Positions 13,058 through 25,308 of a stretch of DNA of 64,000 nt are shown one piece after another. A program made the translations under genes and the position numbers. The notes below the pieces were generated by a model. The model was not told where the DNA came from and did no database searches. It was given only the letters and a program-made list of their open reading frames with translations. Source of the stretch: Cinnamomum chago (taxonomy: Eukaryota; Streptophyta; Magnoliopsida; Laurales; Lauraceae); contig CP142453.1 in the NCBI GenBank assembly GCA_038049695.1, positions 110,642,501 to 110,706,500 of the forward strand, read 5' to 3'. How positions within the stretch are numbered: position 1 is the first letter of the stretch; the number at the start of each line of letters is the position of its first letter.

Positions 13058-13168
13058 GCCTATCCACTACTGGCTCAGTGGTGGGGCACCTCTCTTTGGC
13101 AACCCTCTGATGGTGGTGCATTTGGGTTTGGTGGATGAGTATTTACCAGAGCTAAATAAATAAAAAAA
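13058..13168 (+). mobile_element. Possible tRNA-derived SINE, degenerate
   Basis: TGGCTCAGTGG at about 13070 fits the pol III A-box consensus. A poor B-box-like GGGTTTGGTGG follows about 50 bp later, and the segment ends in an AAATAAATAAAAAAAG tail. Only one copy is seen in the window and the B box is weak, so this stays tentative. Confidence 0.3.
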
Positions 13169-13489
13169 GAAATTGATTAAAAGAATCAGCTAAAAAATTA
13201 TTGTCAGTTGTTAGCCCTTTTTCATTCACCGATTTAGGTTTTCTGTTTGCAACAATCTTTCTTTTTTTTTTTTTATAAAAAAGACCCTGCTTGGTATTTT
13301 GAATATATGGCAGTTGCTGCTAAATAGATGTCAGTTGCTGCTAAATACTTCCCACTCATTTTATTGCAGCAACTGAGATCTTTTAAAAATCTACGATATC
13401 GGACTTTCCAAAAACATTCTACATAAAGAACTGGAAATCCGAAATCCAAAGAACACAAAAGATCATCAAAAACGCCTAAAAATCATACA

Positions 13490-13800
13490 AAAACGGATTC
13501 CGATCGAGAAAAAGGGCATTTCATGAAACTAACCTAATCCGATCGCGAGAAAAACCGCTGCCGATGATGACTCTCGACTTTGATGATCCGGGCTCAGATC
13601 GAAAGCTTCGATTCCTGTAGAAATCGGAGAGTCAAATGATGATGGGATTCAGATGGAAATGGTGGGAAAGAACTAATGGCATCAAAAAGGAGGATTGTGC
13701 AAAAAAGGAAGGGATTGCAGAAAAGAGGGTGAAAGGAAGAGACTCAACGGAAGCGGACGATGGTAACAAAATGGCGGGCTTTTGTTTCCTCATTGTAATA
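13490..13800 (-). other. GC-richer block resembling a 5' leader on the minus strand
   Basis: Read on the minus strand, the block has a leader-like composition (TCGAAGCTTTCGATCTGAG, then CTCGCGATCGGATTAG) and a donor-like ATTAG|GTTAGT near 13535. It could be the first exon and promoter of a minus-strand transcript running toward the Ulp1-type gene. No open frame of note supports this. Confidence 0.25.
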
Positions 13801-13895
13801 AATTTGTATAATAGCCCCTGTTCTTTTTTTTATTCACTGTAGAAGAGTTCTCAGCCCTTCCTCATCTGAGTTGGCAAAGCAATCCAGGTGTCAGG

Positions 13896-13941
13896 CCCTG
13901 TTTGGACCAAACAGGGTTCCCCTGTTTGGTCCAAACAGGGG
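13896..13941. repeat. Two adjacent perfect palindromes
   Basis: CCCTGTTTGG-A-CCAAACAGGG (13896-13916) is followed after two bases by CCCCTGTTTGG-T-CCAAACAGGGG (13919-13941). Each is a self-complementary arm pair around a single central base, and the two differ by the central A/T and one flanking C/G pair. CCTGTTTGG also resembles the terminal sequence of GGGCCTGTTTGG-type MITEs such as the one at 25309, so this may be the footprint of end-to-end MITE termini. Confidence 0.75.
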
Positions 13942-14315
13942 ATCCGCTTCCGTGAGTAGCATATGTTAACTTCCATTTCAAAATTTAATTTAATTTGTGG
14001 AATGATTTTCTGAATCCCAGTCCGCTGGATTAAGATTTTTGAAACAATAAAGGGTTTTTCCCATACGGTCACCATTAGCCATGGAAATCCACGCCTAGTG
14101 ACAGAGTTAAAAAAGTTTCCCACATATTTTTCGTACTGCTAATTTTTTTTTTTTTTTTACAATATCACAAGATATTAAATGCAATATCACATAAAACTAT
14201 CTTATTTAAAAAGTCAATAAGCCCCCTTTTCTCTATATTTTGTGCAGTGCAGTATAATTCTATTAAAATTTTGCGATATTGCAGAAAAGTATTGTGATAT
14301 CACAAAAAAAATATA

Positions 14316-14463
14316 ACCCCAAGGGATAGCTTAGTTCGCCTAAGACCATGGTTTACACCCGGAGGTTGTAGGTTCGAAACTGCACTACCACACTGGGCTA
14401 CATGAGAGTTTACCTGGCCCAGAGGGATTAATCCAGCCCAAAGGATTGGGAACCCTCCGATAG
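14316..14463 (+). mobile_element. Au-like tRNA-derived SINE, copy 1
   Basis: The sequence opens CCCCAAGGGATAGCTTAGTT (pol III A box) and has the B box GGTTCGAAACTGC at 14371. The body includes CACTACCACACTGGGCTAC, and it ends ATTGGGAACCCTCCGATAG. The same order of blocks occurs on the minus strand at 18012-18176 and, shortened, at 54017-54126. The terminal T tail and target duplication are not clear. Confidence 0.8.
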
Positions 14464-14467
14464 CCAG

Positions 14468-14677
14468 CTCTCCTAAGCTAAAATGGTGCTGGTCCCACAA
14501 ATCAAAATCAATTATCATTGTTTTTTGCATGATTATCATCTTCAAAATTAAGATAAATCCAATTAGAACTGGATTTCCAGTTCCATCATGCAAAAATAGT
14601 TATGATCAACTTTGATTGGTGGGACCAGCACTATTTCAACTTAGGATATGCTATGTTTCAGCTTAGGAGAGCCCTGC
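14468..14677. mobile_element. MITE with long terminal inverted repeats
   Basis: The left arm GCTCTCCTAAGCTAAAAT then GGTGCTGGTCCCACAAATC is mirrored at the right end by GATTGGTGGGACCAGCACTA and then CAGCTTAGGAGAGC. The right arm carries about 20 extra bases between the two blocks. The element has no coding capacity and sits directly against the 3' end of SINE copy 1. The superfamily is uncertain. Confidence 0.6.
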
Positions 14678-14684
14678 TCTCTCT

Positions 14685-16200
14685 CTCTCTCTCTATATAT
14701 ATATATCTCACAAAAATAATAATAGGTACAAAGAACATCTAGGGAAATTTCTCAACTTTTGTCACTAGATCCCAACAATAAACCATGCTTTTTATAGGGA
14801 ATGACCAGTTAGCACGCTTACTCCAAGAAGCGCCTATTAAATACAATGGTGCTCGTCTCCTAATCGTGGCTCTATTATCCCTCCTCTCTCTCTTCAGCTT
14901 AGGAATGTGATTCATCAACTCATTTCCAGGTTAATGTAGATGTTACCATTTTTTATCTCAACTAAGGGGATGGTACCGGAGAGGCTCGCACATGTGAGGT
15001 GATGAGAACTGAACACATGAGAGAATATACAACTCACACATGTGAGGTAATAATCACACATACAAGAAAGTGGAAGTTAATAACAACTCACGTCATGCGG
15101 TGAGATTAAATACAATATTGTTTATAAGTGGTTTTCCTTTTAAAAAAAAGAAAGATAAAAAAGAATCAAAAGTGGTTTTATAGCTAGTATTTCCAAAATA
15201 GATTTGACACCATGTTTAAACAAAGTTTCTAATAAACTTTGTTTTAACATATTATTGATTGGTGATTGGTGACGTTTCGTTTAAACTGAAATGAATAACT
15301 ATGCATGATATGCAAACTTAATTAAGAGGGAGGTGCAATTACATGCATTGTTTCACATTCATCCTTTTAATCATTATCCTACTATATGGTTCATTATCCT
15401 TTGCGAGGGTGTTGATGTTGGAAGGAAAGCTCACCACAAAGAATATATATATATATATATATTCTGTCACAATGATTCAATGTCAAACAGCTACAATCTT
15501 GCAAATTTCAATAATATCACATATATTCTGGAAGTATTGTTACGCGTAACTTAATGAATAAGATTAATTATTTTCTCTTTGCAAAGTTATTGAATGACAT
15601 GTACGTGTGATAAGTTATATATATTATTTTAAAAATGAATTCGTGAATATATATATAATAGATTTGATTTCAACAGTGTTTCTACCAAATAAGTTCCACA
15701 CCGCACACTCTTAACACAGCATGGAATTGGGACCAATATAGAAATGATGCCAAATGGGTCCTCCCCTTCCACAGGGATGTTCAGCACTCCGGACTCATGT
15801 AGTCTTTGTGCTTCAGATTAAAAAAAAATTTAGAGAGGGGCATTAAGTCATTTTTTCTCTTTATTTGCACCATTGTAAAGAGACTTGAAAGTTGCCTTGA
15901 GAATTTAGGTCTCTTCTCATATAAATTCATTGGAAACTCTTTTTTCCCCTTTATCCAGATCAATGCTAGCCTATTTTGAGATTTCCCTTCTTAAATGGTG
16001 CAAATATCTGGTAAAGTATATACTGGTACCAATTGAAATACATACCTTTTTCCTCTTACAAAATGATTTTAGAAGGAGAGAAAAAAAAAAAAAAAAAACT
16101 TCACCCTTTTTAGGGCTACTATAACCAAAATCTTATGTTATGAATAATTATTGGTTGTGTGATGGGTGATGCACAGACAAGTATATGAATAGAAGCTAGC
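14685..16200. other. Gene-poor AT-rich stretch
   Basis: It contains CT and TA microsatellites (14682-14708, 15443-15462), an A run at 16080-16099 and no recognisable gene or domain. Confidence 0.6.
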
Positions 16201-16204
16201 TAGG

Positions 16205-16420
16205 GGCGGAACTAGGGAGGGGTTTGTAGTGGCCATGGCCCTCCCTTAAATTGCAAAAAAAAAAAAAAAAAAAAAAAAAAACCCTAAACTTTATAGAAAA
16301 TTTTAGAGTTTTTTTTTTTTTTTTTTTCACATTGGTCCCTCAAAAAAAAATTTATTTTCCTATCCCCCACAACCAACCCCCCCACCCCCCAAGTATATTT
16401 AATGGTTCCGCCATTGAAGG
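16205..16420. mobile_element. Possible MITE-like element with GGCGGAAC termini
   Basis: GGGGCGGAACTAGGGAGGGG at the left faces AATGGTTCCGCCATTG at the right, giving about 9 bp of terminal inverted match (GGCGGAAC-A). Between them lie long A and T runs and the C-rich block 16375-16390. Target duplication is not evident. Confidence 0.35.
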
Positions 16421-18011
16421 CAGCAATTCCTAATGAGCACAAAAGGAGGTCGAATAAAAGGTAAACACATAGATAGGGGCTGGGATGACCACCATGGATC
16501 GAATAAGTACTTGTCAACTAACATGCATTGCTAAAAAAAACAATTTTGAAAGAAAGTGACCATGCTAAGTGGAAACTATCGCATACTCGTCCCTAATCAG
16601 CTCAATTATAACTGGACCAATTGAGGGTATTGGTAAATGTATGCAATAATATATTTTTCCCGATTTAAGCATTGAACTTCTTAAGCCACTCCATATTGAT
16701 GAAATAAGGCATTAATGATTATTACAATGATAATAAAATGTCATGGTCCTTTGAAGTAATAGTGGAATGGTAAATAGAGAGAAATACCTTTGATCAATAT
16801 GCAAACCATTCATTCAGAACTTGATCCTAACTATTTATTTATGAGCTTAAAAATTCAATGAATGTGCACTTTTTTTTTATAAATCAAGCAGGGAAGGGGA
16901 TAGCGAGCTATTGTAGGTTTGGTTGATAAATATAATAGGTGAAACCCTCATACAAGGTGCAGATGGAACGTCCAGGTGAAGATTAGTTTATAAATTTGAG
17001 CATTTGTAGTGTGGAAATGTATTTAGGTCTTTTCTTTGGGTTGGGTTTGAGAAAGAGAGGATGAAGAAGACGAGCGGAACTCATGTTTTTTTTATCTGCT
17101 CAAGGTTAATATGACCCTGACCTATTTAGGGGAGGGTCGATATCGACCATAGAAAAAAGTGGTAAAACAAAGGGTTTTTCGGGCGAATTGCCCTAATTGG
17201 TGTAAGTTTGTATAATTTATCCGATTCGGTCCTATGGCCACATGAAGTGTTTTTTTCATGTAAAATCTTCTATAATTTAAAATCTTTTAAATCGTAAATT
17301 TGACCTATTCAATATCACATGCTAGTGACCCATCACTGTTCATATTTGGATGAGGCAAACTTGAGATGCTCCAACACACCCAATTGCCATCCCTACCATG
17401 AATAAACCCCATCTATAATGGTGCTCCTCTCTTTTCTCCTCTTTTGCACTTGTGGGACAACCGAACTGCCCAACCCATCTGTCCTGGCAGTGGCAGCCAT
17501 GTGAAATGAGCCACCCTTGTGAGTGGCGTGTCTCATGTTTAATAGGTATTACATATCTTATTATAAAAGCATTTTATGGATGTGAAGGGGACAAAGTTTT
17601 TCTTTTCCATAGAGAATTGAACACAAGTACACAATTGACTTTCTCGTACATTGAAATAAATAAAAATTCCCAATAATAAGGACGTTAAATAAATAAATAA
17701 ATAACTGCATTAGCAAGCACTCTCCACTGGGCCCACTTGTTTATGTATCATTATATTATTTCTTTCTGTAGAAGTATCATTATATTAATTCTGCTAATAA
17801 GATTCTGCCCACAAGTAATGTCAGCCATGATGCACGATAAACCTAGAAAGTTAGTGCCTCATTGTGGGGTCCACTTAACACTACTACCACCACAGTTTTT
17901 TGTTTTGTTTTGCGACACACCACCACAGTTTGAGGTGGGATAGAACTGATAAAAGCTTATCCCTGATAAATGATAATGGCTGTAGATTCGAGGCCCAAAA
18001 GATTTAACAGT
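16421..18011. other. Non-coding stretch, no gene seen
   Basis: Mixed AT-rich sequence with short spurious frames. I see no conserved domain, tRNA or clear repeat. Confidence 0.55.
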
Positions 18012-18176
18012 TTTTTTTTCTATCGAAGGATTTCCAACTTTTTGGGTTGGACTAGTCCCTCCAGGCCCACAGGGAAACCGAGTAAACTCCCTTGTAGTCT
18101 CAGTGTGGTAGTGCAGTTTCGAATCTATAACTTATGGGTGCAAACCGTGGTCTTAGGCCAACTGAGTTACCACAGA
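18012..18176 (-). mobile_element. Au-like tRNA-derived SINE, copy 2
   Basis: On the minus strand it reads GGTAACTCAGTTGGCCTAAG (A box), GATTCGAAACTGCACTACC (B box), CACTGAGACTAC, GTTGGAAATCCTTCGATAG, then an A-rich end. Blocks and spacing match copy 1 at 14316-14463. The first ten or so bases of the family are missing or diverged. Confidence 0.75.
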
Positions 18177-18599
18177 AGTGCATCTCCATTGTTTTTCTTT
18201 CATTGGGTGGACTGCATGATGATTCTATCACTTTGGCCATCACCATAACATCTAAACGTATGGGTGGGGCCTTGTTATCGACCAACGCAAGGCCCACCAT
18301 AATTTTCATCCGTTGACAGTGGGACCCACTTACTTTTTAATAGTTGGGAGTGACCCATGATGTTACTACCATCATTGGAGGATAAGACTTTTGAGATTGG
18401 TGAACTCTATTATAATTTCATCATTTAAATACTATCATTCAATTGAAGTTACTGAAGTCCACTATAATTTTATCATTTGGACGGTATAATTTGGTTTTAT
18501 CGTTTTCTACTTTCAATGATCAGGCGTGCCCATGGTGCAAAGCCATAGAATGGTTAGGCCCGCACTAAAAAGTGAGCTAGGGCCTAGGTGCCATTACAA
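18177..18599. other. Non-coding flank left of MULE A
   Basis: No gene seen. It ends with CCATTACAATTTTTGT, a string that recurs just right of MULE B at 32727-32742. Confidence 0.5.
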
Positions 18600-18608
18600 T
18601 TTTTGTGA
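18600..18608. repeat. 9-bp target site duplication of MULE A, left copy
   Basis: TTTTTGTGA directly precedes the left terminus GGGTGATTC of element A and is repeated perfectly at 25737-25745. Nine bases is the size expected for Mutator-like insertion. Confidence 0.85.
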
Positions 18609-19105
18609 GGGTGATTCTATATGCACCCACAACTATTGTTGTACACACCCACTTTCTGAACCCACCCACCATATATTTGATTCAAAAAGGGTTTGCTGAG
18701 CTCACCCACCATATTTCCCAAAGTGCCCACCATATTTCCCTCTTTGCTCACTGTTTGAAGCTTGAAGTCGACACAGCAACCTCTTCTTCTTCTTGGTGGA
18801 AGTCTGCCTAGCGCCTCGTCTTCTTCTTTTTCTTCATATGAATCCTAAAGAAGGTGAGCTCTTCTTCTTTTTAATCTCTTTCTTCACATTCCTTTTAGGT
18901 TGTAGTTTTCACATTCATTTGACACAGACATTACAAACGTTTCCATTAGGGTCGTCATTTCTTCTTCTTCTTCCTTTTTCTCATTTGAAGAAAAATGACT
19001 CAGAGATTACACGCCTCTTCTTCTTCTTCTTCTGCCCTGTGCATTTTGAAAAAAAAAAGATCATTTTGATATGCTCGGTATTGCAGGTTCGTCCACGGTA
19101 TTTAT

Positions 19106-19303
19106 GCACGGCAAATACACACTGTTTAGAACACTTCTGCATGGCATACATTTGCTGTGCAAATGTATTTTGCATGGCATATATATGTTGTGCAGAACAA
19201 ATATGCACGCCATATGTATGTTGTGCAGAATTTTTTTGCACATTTAACATGTGTCGTGCAGAAGCATTTTGCACACTACACTTGTTCCAAGCAGCACATG
19301 AAA
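19106..19303. repeat. 33-bp-phased palindrome array, MULE A, PMD side
   Basis: Half-site starts (GCACGGC, GCATGGC, GCACGCC, GCACATT, GCACACT) fall at 19106, 19139, 19172, 19205, 19238 and 19271, exactly 33 bp apart. Each unit pairs a TGCACGG-like half with an inverted CCGTGCA-like half, plus an AT-rich linker. The array precedes the PMD gene start at 19479. Confidence 0.85.
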
Positions 19304-19478
19304 ACTTGATTTCTTATGAGGAAATTTTGTATGCATCCCTTAAAGTGCTGAGCACTCCTACATCCCTTTATGAACATGTGGGTGTTCTCGGCATAATGGG
19401 AGGGTGCATATAGAATTTCCTTTTTTTCTATTACGTTTTTTCCTCTTATTGATTTTAATTTTTAACAGATTTGAAGAA

Positions 19479-21770
19479 ATGTCTAGAAGAGCTGCTTCTC
19501 GTATTGGTGGCACCTCAGATCCGACAAGTGGACATGCTAGTACTTCTTCTGGTGAGCCATCGAGAGTGCGGACTAAGATTGACGTTCCTAGACCTCCATG
19601 TCGAGGTGTGCATGCCAGTACTTCGACTAGCGTCCATCAACGGCCAATGGCGTCTGAACGAAGACGCAAATTACAGTAGGATCCACTACCCGAGCCGGTG
19701 AAAGAGCATATAGAGAGCTCTTCAGATGATGATTCCTTAAAGGATGAGGCAGGGTTGTCTAGTCCTCCACATCCGTCTAGTCCTCCTATGACAGCAGCAT
19801 GGGATGATGATTCCTCAGATGATGAGGCACAGCCATCCATTCATCGTGCAGCGGCAGCAGGTGAAGATCCTATTCCCGGCGGTTCGGCCGACCTATCCGT
19901 CCTTATAAGTGTTAGGACACACTTGGCTATATCCATATGGGACGGGGAGGTAGGCGTTAATTATTTTAATGTTTTAAGTAAATTTTTTTTACATAAGGTG
20001 TTTCATAGTCTATAATAACATATGTTAATGAAGATTTATACTTGTAATGTGCAGGAACGTTGCTTGCTTAAATGTATCAGTCATTGGCGTCAGCTGAAGG
20101 ATCGGTACTACCCCTGCCTGGAGATGGGGGCTGATCTTCATGTGCCTCGGTTTCACGCAATCATAGAAGAATTTGGATTGGCAAACTTGAGGCGTTTCAG
20201 CTACCGATATATCTCATGCCCCTTGGTCTCGAGCTTTGTGGAGAGATGGCAAACCGAGACCAATACCTTCCACATGCCGTTTGGGGAGATGACGATCACA
20301 TTGGATGATGTGGGTACTCTCCTCGGCATCCCAGTTACGAGACTTCTTGTCCACGTATATACTAGTATGGGATTTACTGAGCAAGTAGATCTACTCGAGT
20401 TAGGACTGGGTGTGGATAGGGCATCTGCGACAGCAAAGTTAAACCTGGCACGATGTGGGGTAGTGAGGATGGGGTGGATCCGACGGGTGTGCGTTGGTGT
20501 GACTCCTGCCTCGTCGGTTGAGGAGGTAGAGTGTGCAGTCAGAGGCTATCTTCTTTACTTGTTAGGCAGCACACTATTCATAGATAAGTCCGCCACTCGA
20601 GTCCCAGTCTACTACCTATCTTTGCTGATGGACCTGTAACGGGTCTGTCATTATGCATGGGGGGCTGCCGCACTGGCGTATCTGTATCACCAGTTGGGGA
20701 CCGCGACGAGGGCAGATGTGCGACAGATTACTGGATATCTGACACTGCTCACGGTAAGACCAGTACATTTTATATCTATACATATATGTTCTATCATAAT
20801 TGATATTTTAGATTGTATAATTAATAATTTGTGTCATTTGCAGTCATGGGTGTACGAGCACTTCCCATTCGCCCGTTCTCCTGCACAATGGGGATACACT
20901 GTAGGGATGCCTCTCACAAGCCGCTGAAATCTTAGTCAGGATTCCAGAAATGCGAGAGAAAATATACAGCTACTGCGGGAGAGGTTGGATGCCCTACATT
21001 CGGGCGAGGTGAGCACCGAATAGAGTCATTGACATATATTTTACGTTTTTGATGAACTTATTACGTTTTTTGTCAACTAACATGTTTTATTAGGATTAAT
21101 GACTTGTTTCATTTACATGCGACAGGTCAGTTGGGATCTGTATGCTAGTGCCAGGGCTCAGTATCCATTACAGCAGATATCATTCTCCTGTGGTTGCTTG
21201 AGAGCCCTAGATGTCATTGAACCCTACCACCCACACATGATTCTTCGATAGTTTGGCTAGGTACAACCCATCCCACCCGCACCCCTCGCCCCATTTGTGC
21301 AACTCAGGGAACTACTGATGGTAAATACAAGGTATCCTATGCGTTTCTTGACCAGTATTGGGTTATATGGGAGGACCATGTATTATCTATGGCGCACCGC
21401 GGCCATCGAGCACAGCATGCATGGGAGTGTTCCCCGGACTATCTCGAGTGGTACACTAGGATATCACACCTTCGTGTACAGAACCCTGCCCGTCATTCCC
21501 ACTATGACCCTAATGAGGGTAGAGATGACCCAACTCCAAGAACGGTGAGGGCATTTTAAACTATTTTACTCCAAACAATCTTTGTATCTATTCTTTCAAA
21601 CTATCTTTGATATATTGTATTGTTTCTTATAGATTCTTCGAACGATGGTCCATATTCGTGCCACACTTGCGCGAACGGAGGAGCCGATTAATTTCTGTTA
21701 TCGAGCATTACAGACTACCCTCGAGATTCTGGACGGCTTGCCGATGACCTATCACCGACGTGCGCAGTAG
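19479..21770 (+). pseudogene. PMD (MAIN/MAIL1-like) gene in MULE A, decayed
   Basis: Exons by splice signals and comparison with the B copy: 19479-19949, 20055-20753, 20844-21008, 21126-21544 and 21633-21770. Exon 1 encodes a Ser/Asp/Glu-rich basic-acidic N-terminus (RASRIGGTSDPTSGHASTSS). Exon 2 is the plant mobile domain core (MTITLDDVGTLLGIPV; RFSYRYISCPLVSSFVERW). Exon 4 holds the C-terminal PMD part. The frame is interrupted in exon 1 (TAG after KLQ), exon 2 (TAA after LLMDL), exon 3 (TGA after TSR) and exon 4. Known of the family: PMD proteins occur as host genes (MAIN, MAIL1) and as transposon cargo. Here it is clearly cargo inside the terminal repeats. Confidence 0.8.
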
Positions 21771-21999
21771 TGATGATAGGAGGGCTTTGTCACACTAAAT
21801 TTTTGATGAGATGTATAAGAAATTTCATGAAGGAATTTTTTTTCTTGTTCATTTGTATTCCGAGAACTCCTATGTAGTACAAACTTTAATGTGTCGATTG
21901 ATGAACTTTTTATATTTTTTAACTTCTTATATTAAATTGTTGATATCTTTATTTTTTTGATAAACAACTAACAGTTCTTTCAAGATGGGAGACAACACT

Positions 22000-22197
22000 G
22001 CACGGCCAAAACATTCGGCGCATATTCACTCTACTCGGCTAACAAGTATTGTGCATATACATTTTGTACGGCCAACATGTGCCGAGCAGATCCATAATGC
22101 TCAGCAACTGTTGGTTGTGCAAAATTGTTTTGCACGGCCAACATGTGCCGAACATAATTGTTTTGCACGACCAACATGTGCGGAGCAGGGATCTTAA
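22000..22197. repeat. 33-bp-phased palindrome array, MULE A, between genes
   Basis: Units start at 22000, 22033, 22066, 22099, 22132 and 22165. Typical content is TTGCACGGCCAACATGTGCC. It lies between the convergent 3' ends of the PMD and transposase pseudogenes. Confidence 0.85.
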
Positions 22198-22202
22198 AAA
22201 AT

Positions 22203-24792
22203 TTAATAGCTGTCAAGATTAACCGATTCATGTGTTGCGACACTGTCTCCGATTATTTCTCTAAATTACTCGATGCTTTGAGTATATGGTAGTTGTCATC
22301 CATTTGCATTAGGGTGATGATGTTTATTCCAATTTGTAGGAATGGGAGGCATAGGAGCCCTGGGTGTCATGAACACGTGCACAAAATGGTTTTCATTAAC
22401 GAAACAAATCGCGATAACTTTGCCAGAACAAGGTGGAATCGAAAATGATCTCAAAGGCATGAAAGTAAGGCACTGTTGCACGGAAAGGTGGACCAATACA
22501 ACGTTATAATATGAAGATATCAAGTGACCCATGTCTGGCATTGTCATCTAACGATCATATGAATGATTGCTATCATAGTACGCCAGGGAATAATACAACT
22601 CTCAAACCCTATCCTCTCCTCTATATACCAATGTATAATAATTTTGATATCTCTGCAGTTCATTGCTCAAATCCAGTCTAACCTGCATCCAACTATCCTC
22701 GCCCATGCCCAGAAGTCCAGCTATGGCTCTGAATCCACAGTTACCATCGGCTTCAACATCCTTAACATTCTCGATATAGGATCCTAAAGACTTAGAAAGC
22801 AAATGCTGCAACGTGCATGATCGAGTGCGACGGACACTCAGTTTCTCCTTCTTCTTTGTTACATCTAGACTGTTGGATCTAGCTGGAACGGTATCTTCGA
22901 TCGAGAGTGCATACTTGAAAGCAGATGGCTCCCGACGCGTAGACCGGTCCAACTTTTTCTTTTTCGGGGATGAATGACCTCCAGTATTCAATTTAACATG
23001 TGGCTCAAGAAGAGAAGTAGACGAATGACTCCCCAATTCTCTGAGTTTTTTCAATATTTGTGTTTTACTAGCCTGATCGGTACTCTGAAATTTCCTATTG
23101 ATCAACTCGAACTCGGAGGTTGTGGTCAACTCAGGGGCTTCATTCTCCTTAGTGGAGTCTAAATTGAGCTTCCTCCAGTGCTAATGGACACAACTCAGTG
23201 GTATTTGAGTGCATTCCTTTGTCCAGATTCGGCAATTTCATGTGCACATGGTAACCCATGGGTCGATCGAATCATGCACCCACATGCCGCCGAATCTGGA
23301 CCAATATAACCAGCTCTTATCGACTCATTCAGAACTATATCCATAGCATTCCTTGATATAAATCCTCTCAACTCACGAAACAGTGCCGGTTTGAACTTAT
23401 GTTACACGGTGTTCATGCTCTTCTCAAAAGAATAATTTATCTCCTTAAAAAGCAACTCGAGCAATGTATGGATAACCTGCCAAGACGCATCAAAGCTATA
23501 GTTCGATGTACCAAGGTGTCTCTTCAATTTTGCATATGCGCTCTCATCCCTGTTCGTAGTCACGTTCCTAAATTGCAAATGCTGATCCTTCCAAACAACC
23601 ACAAATTGTTCCATGTGGTTATTCAACCACGAGTTCTTCACATAATCAACAGCATGTGGATACGCACCGAAATTTCGGTCCAATGAACTAAGAAGTTGAA
23701 TGTAGTCATTTTCAGTGGGAGAGACTACCAACATATTCTAACAAGATATAAACGCATCTCATCTGTCGTTGGTCTCAAAATACGTCTTACAATTTGCCAA
23801 GATGTTCCTAGAAATATGCCACCTGCCTAATAAGTTTGTTGCATTCGGAAAAACAACGTTTATTGCATTGATCAGTGCTAACTCTCTGTCGGTGACAATC
23901 ACACGAGGCATAATGCATCCACCTATTAATCATTAAGCCTATCCAAAGCCCATCTGTAATTGGCCTCCCTCTCTGATTGAATGTATACAAAAGCAACGGA
24001 GAAAGTCAGTTGAGTAGATGTGACACCAATAATTTCAAGCAAGGGAAGTCGAAATCTATTAATCTTGTATGTGGAATCCATTACCAAAACTACTGGAAAT
24101 GCATGTAACAATTGAATAGATGATGGTTGTGTTCAAAATAGGTCCAGCATAGCATCCGTAGCGTCGTTGCTAGTGTGATACTCAATGTAGTTGTTCTGCT
24201 CCAGATGCATCATGAGTTGCTGCATCTGTGATCGACCGGCCAACTCAGCCACCCTCCACTTATGACGAGCATTGTAGATACTCTTCATCGTAGTGGTGTT
24301 GTGCACGTTCTTTTCCTGCAACGTTTGAAGGATATTCCTCGGCTTCACCATACTCTTCGACACATCAATCAAAACATTGATTTCTTCCCCAGAAAGCCTC
24401 CCAGCAAACGAGTGCCCCTTAAGATGTTGTGCGTTTTGATGATTATGCACCCCACAAACCACTGTTAGCATCCAATCATCGTCATTTGCCAACTTTCGGC
24501 CCTTTAATGCAAAATGACAACTACACTTATTCGTTCCCGTTGCCTTATTAGGATTTCTCTTTTGGGAGACCTTCGATGAACCCTTACAACTTTCGCTTCT
24601 CTCACAAGATAAAACTATTCTCGGCTTCCTACCATCTCCACCAGCATCTGAAGTTTTGATTACAATTACCAAGTCATGTTTCTTTCCGACTTCCCTTGTC
24701 CATTGGATTACTCGGCTTCTGAATATCGTGTCAATGGTGGAAACATTAGTAAAATCCAATGAGCACTCACTAGCACCGGTTGACTGAATCTC
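22203..24792 (-). pseudogene. Transposase-OTU fusion in MULE A, decayed
   Basis: It is collinear on the minus strand with the intact B copy (26421-29051), starting after a matching acceptor (TTTTCAG|GAGATTCAGTCA). Recognisable pieces: FAR1-type zinc finger (KCSCHFALKGRKL, HNH), first Asp (VLVMDSTYKINRFRLPLLEI), acceptor-site Glu region changed (VTTNRDESAYAKLKRHL) and OTU Cys (DGNCGFRAIAGLLGMG). It is split into at least six frame-shifted or stop-interrupted segments, and the stretch around the second catalytic Asp and the C-W-H motif is disrupted. It is non-functional as it stands. Confidence 0.8.
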
Positions 24793-24869
24793 CTGAAAAT
24801 ATAATTGCTAAATGTTAGTACATCAATGCATGAGAATAAATGTCGTACTTGTGAAATATGCTCTATTTG

Positions 24870-24965
24870 CTATTGCTGTGCAAAAAATTATTGCACGGCA
24901 TACTTTTAATATGTTTGGTAGTATTCTGCCTTGTAGTATTCATTTGCACATCTCTGGAATACTGA
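24870..24965. repeat. Degenerate motif cluster, MULE A, transposase side
   Basis: GCTGTGCAAAAAATTATTGCACGGCATAC at 24886-24914 retains one clear pair of inverted half-sites. Further copies are too diverged to keep the 33-bp register. Confidence 0.45.
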
Positions 24966-25308
24966 GCACGACGCGTGGAAATTAATTAAACTGCTAGAAA
25001 TGAAATCAAGATGTATACATCTTCTTCGTAGATCGTCAGTTGCTTGTTTATTTTGAAAATGCCTACTTGCAATATACAATAAGGTGCATGGAGATGAGTA
25101 CCTCCATTATCTTTAAACAAACGGAGGAGACCTGAGGATACTTTTTAAGAGTTGGAAAGGATGATGATGAAGGAGATGAAGATCAATGAGGATGAATAAG
25201 TGCAGATGAATAGTGGATAAAAGGGATAATGAAGAATAAGAAGAAGAAGAAGAAGAAGAGGAGATGAGAAGAGAGGGAGAAGGGCCAGAAATGTTGCAGG
25301 GAACCTAA

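Larger units (their letters stand above)
11027..13490. other. AT-rich stretch without a clear gene
   Basis: I see no convincing coding region. Minus-strand frames at 11130-11423 could hold 5' exons of the Ulp1-type gene, but no domain is recognisable. The stretch contains a CT microsatellite and a weak SINE-like segment. No copy of the CCTCAGTAT repeats seen at 1-700 and 4400-7430 was found here, so the outer end of the Ulp1-bearing element is not located. Confidence 0.5.

Noticed and set aside
13300-13330. TTTTGAATATATGGCAG shared with the repeat arm at about 5202, as a possible far end of the Ulp1-bearing MULE
   Set aside because: Only this 17-base AT-rich match, no extended similarity and no CCTCAGTAT repeats around it.
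13636-13842. 68-codon frame MMMGFRWKWW... on the plus strand
   Set aside because: Low complexity, no domain, and composition suggests an untranslated leader on the other strand.
16251-16517. Frames over A/T homopolymers near 16.3 kb
   Set aside because: They arise from the poly-A and poly-T runs of a MITE-like segment.
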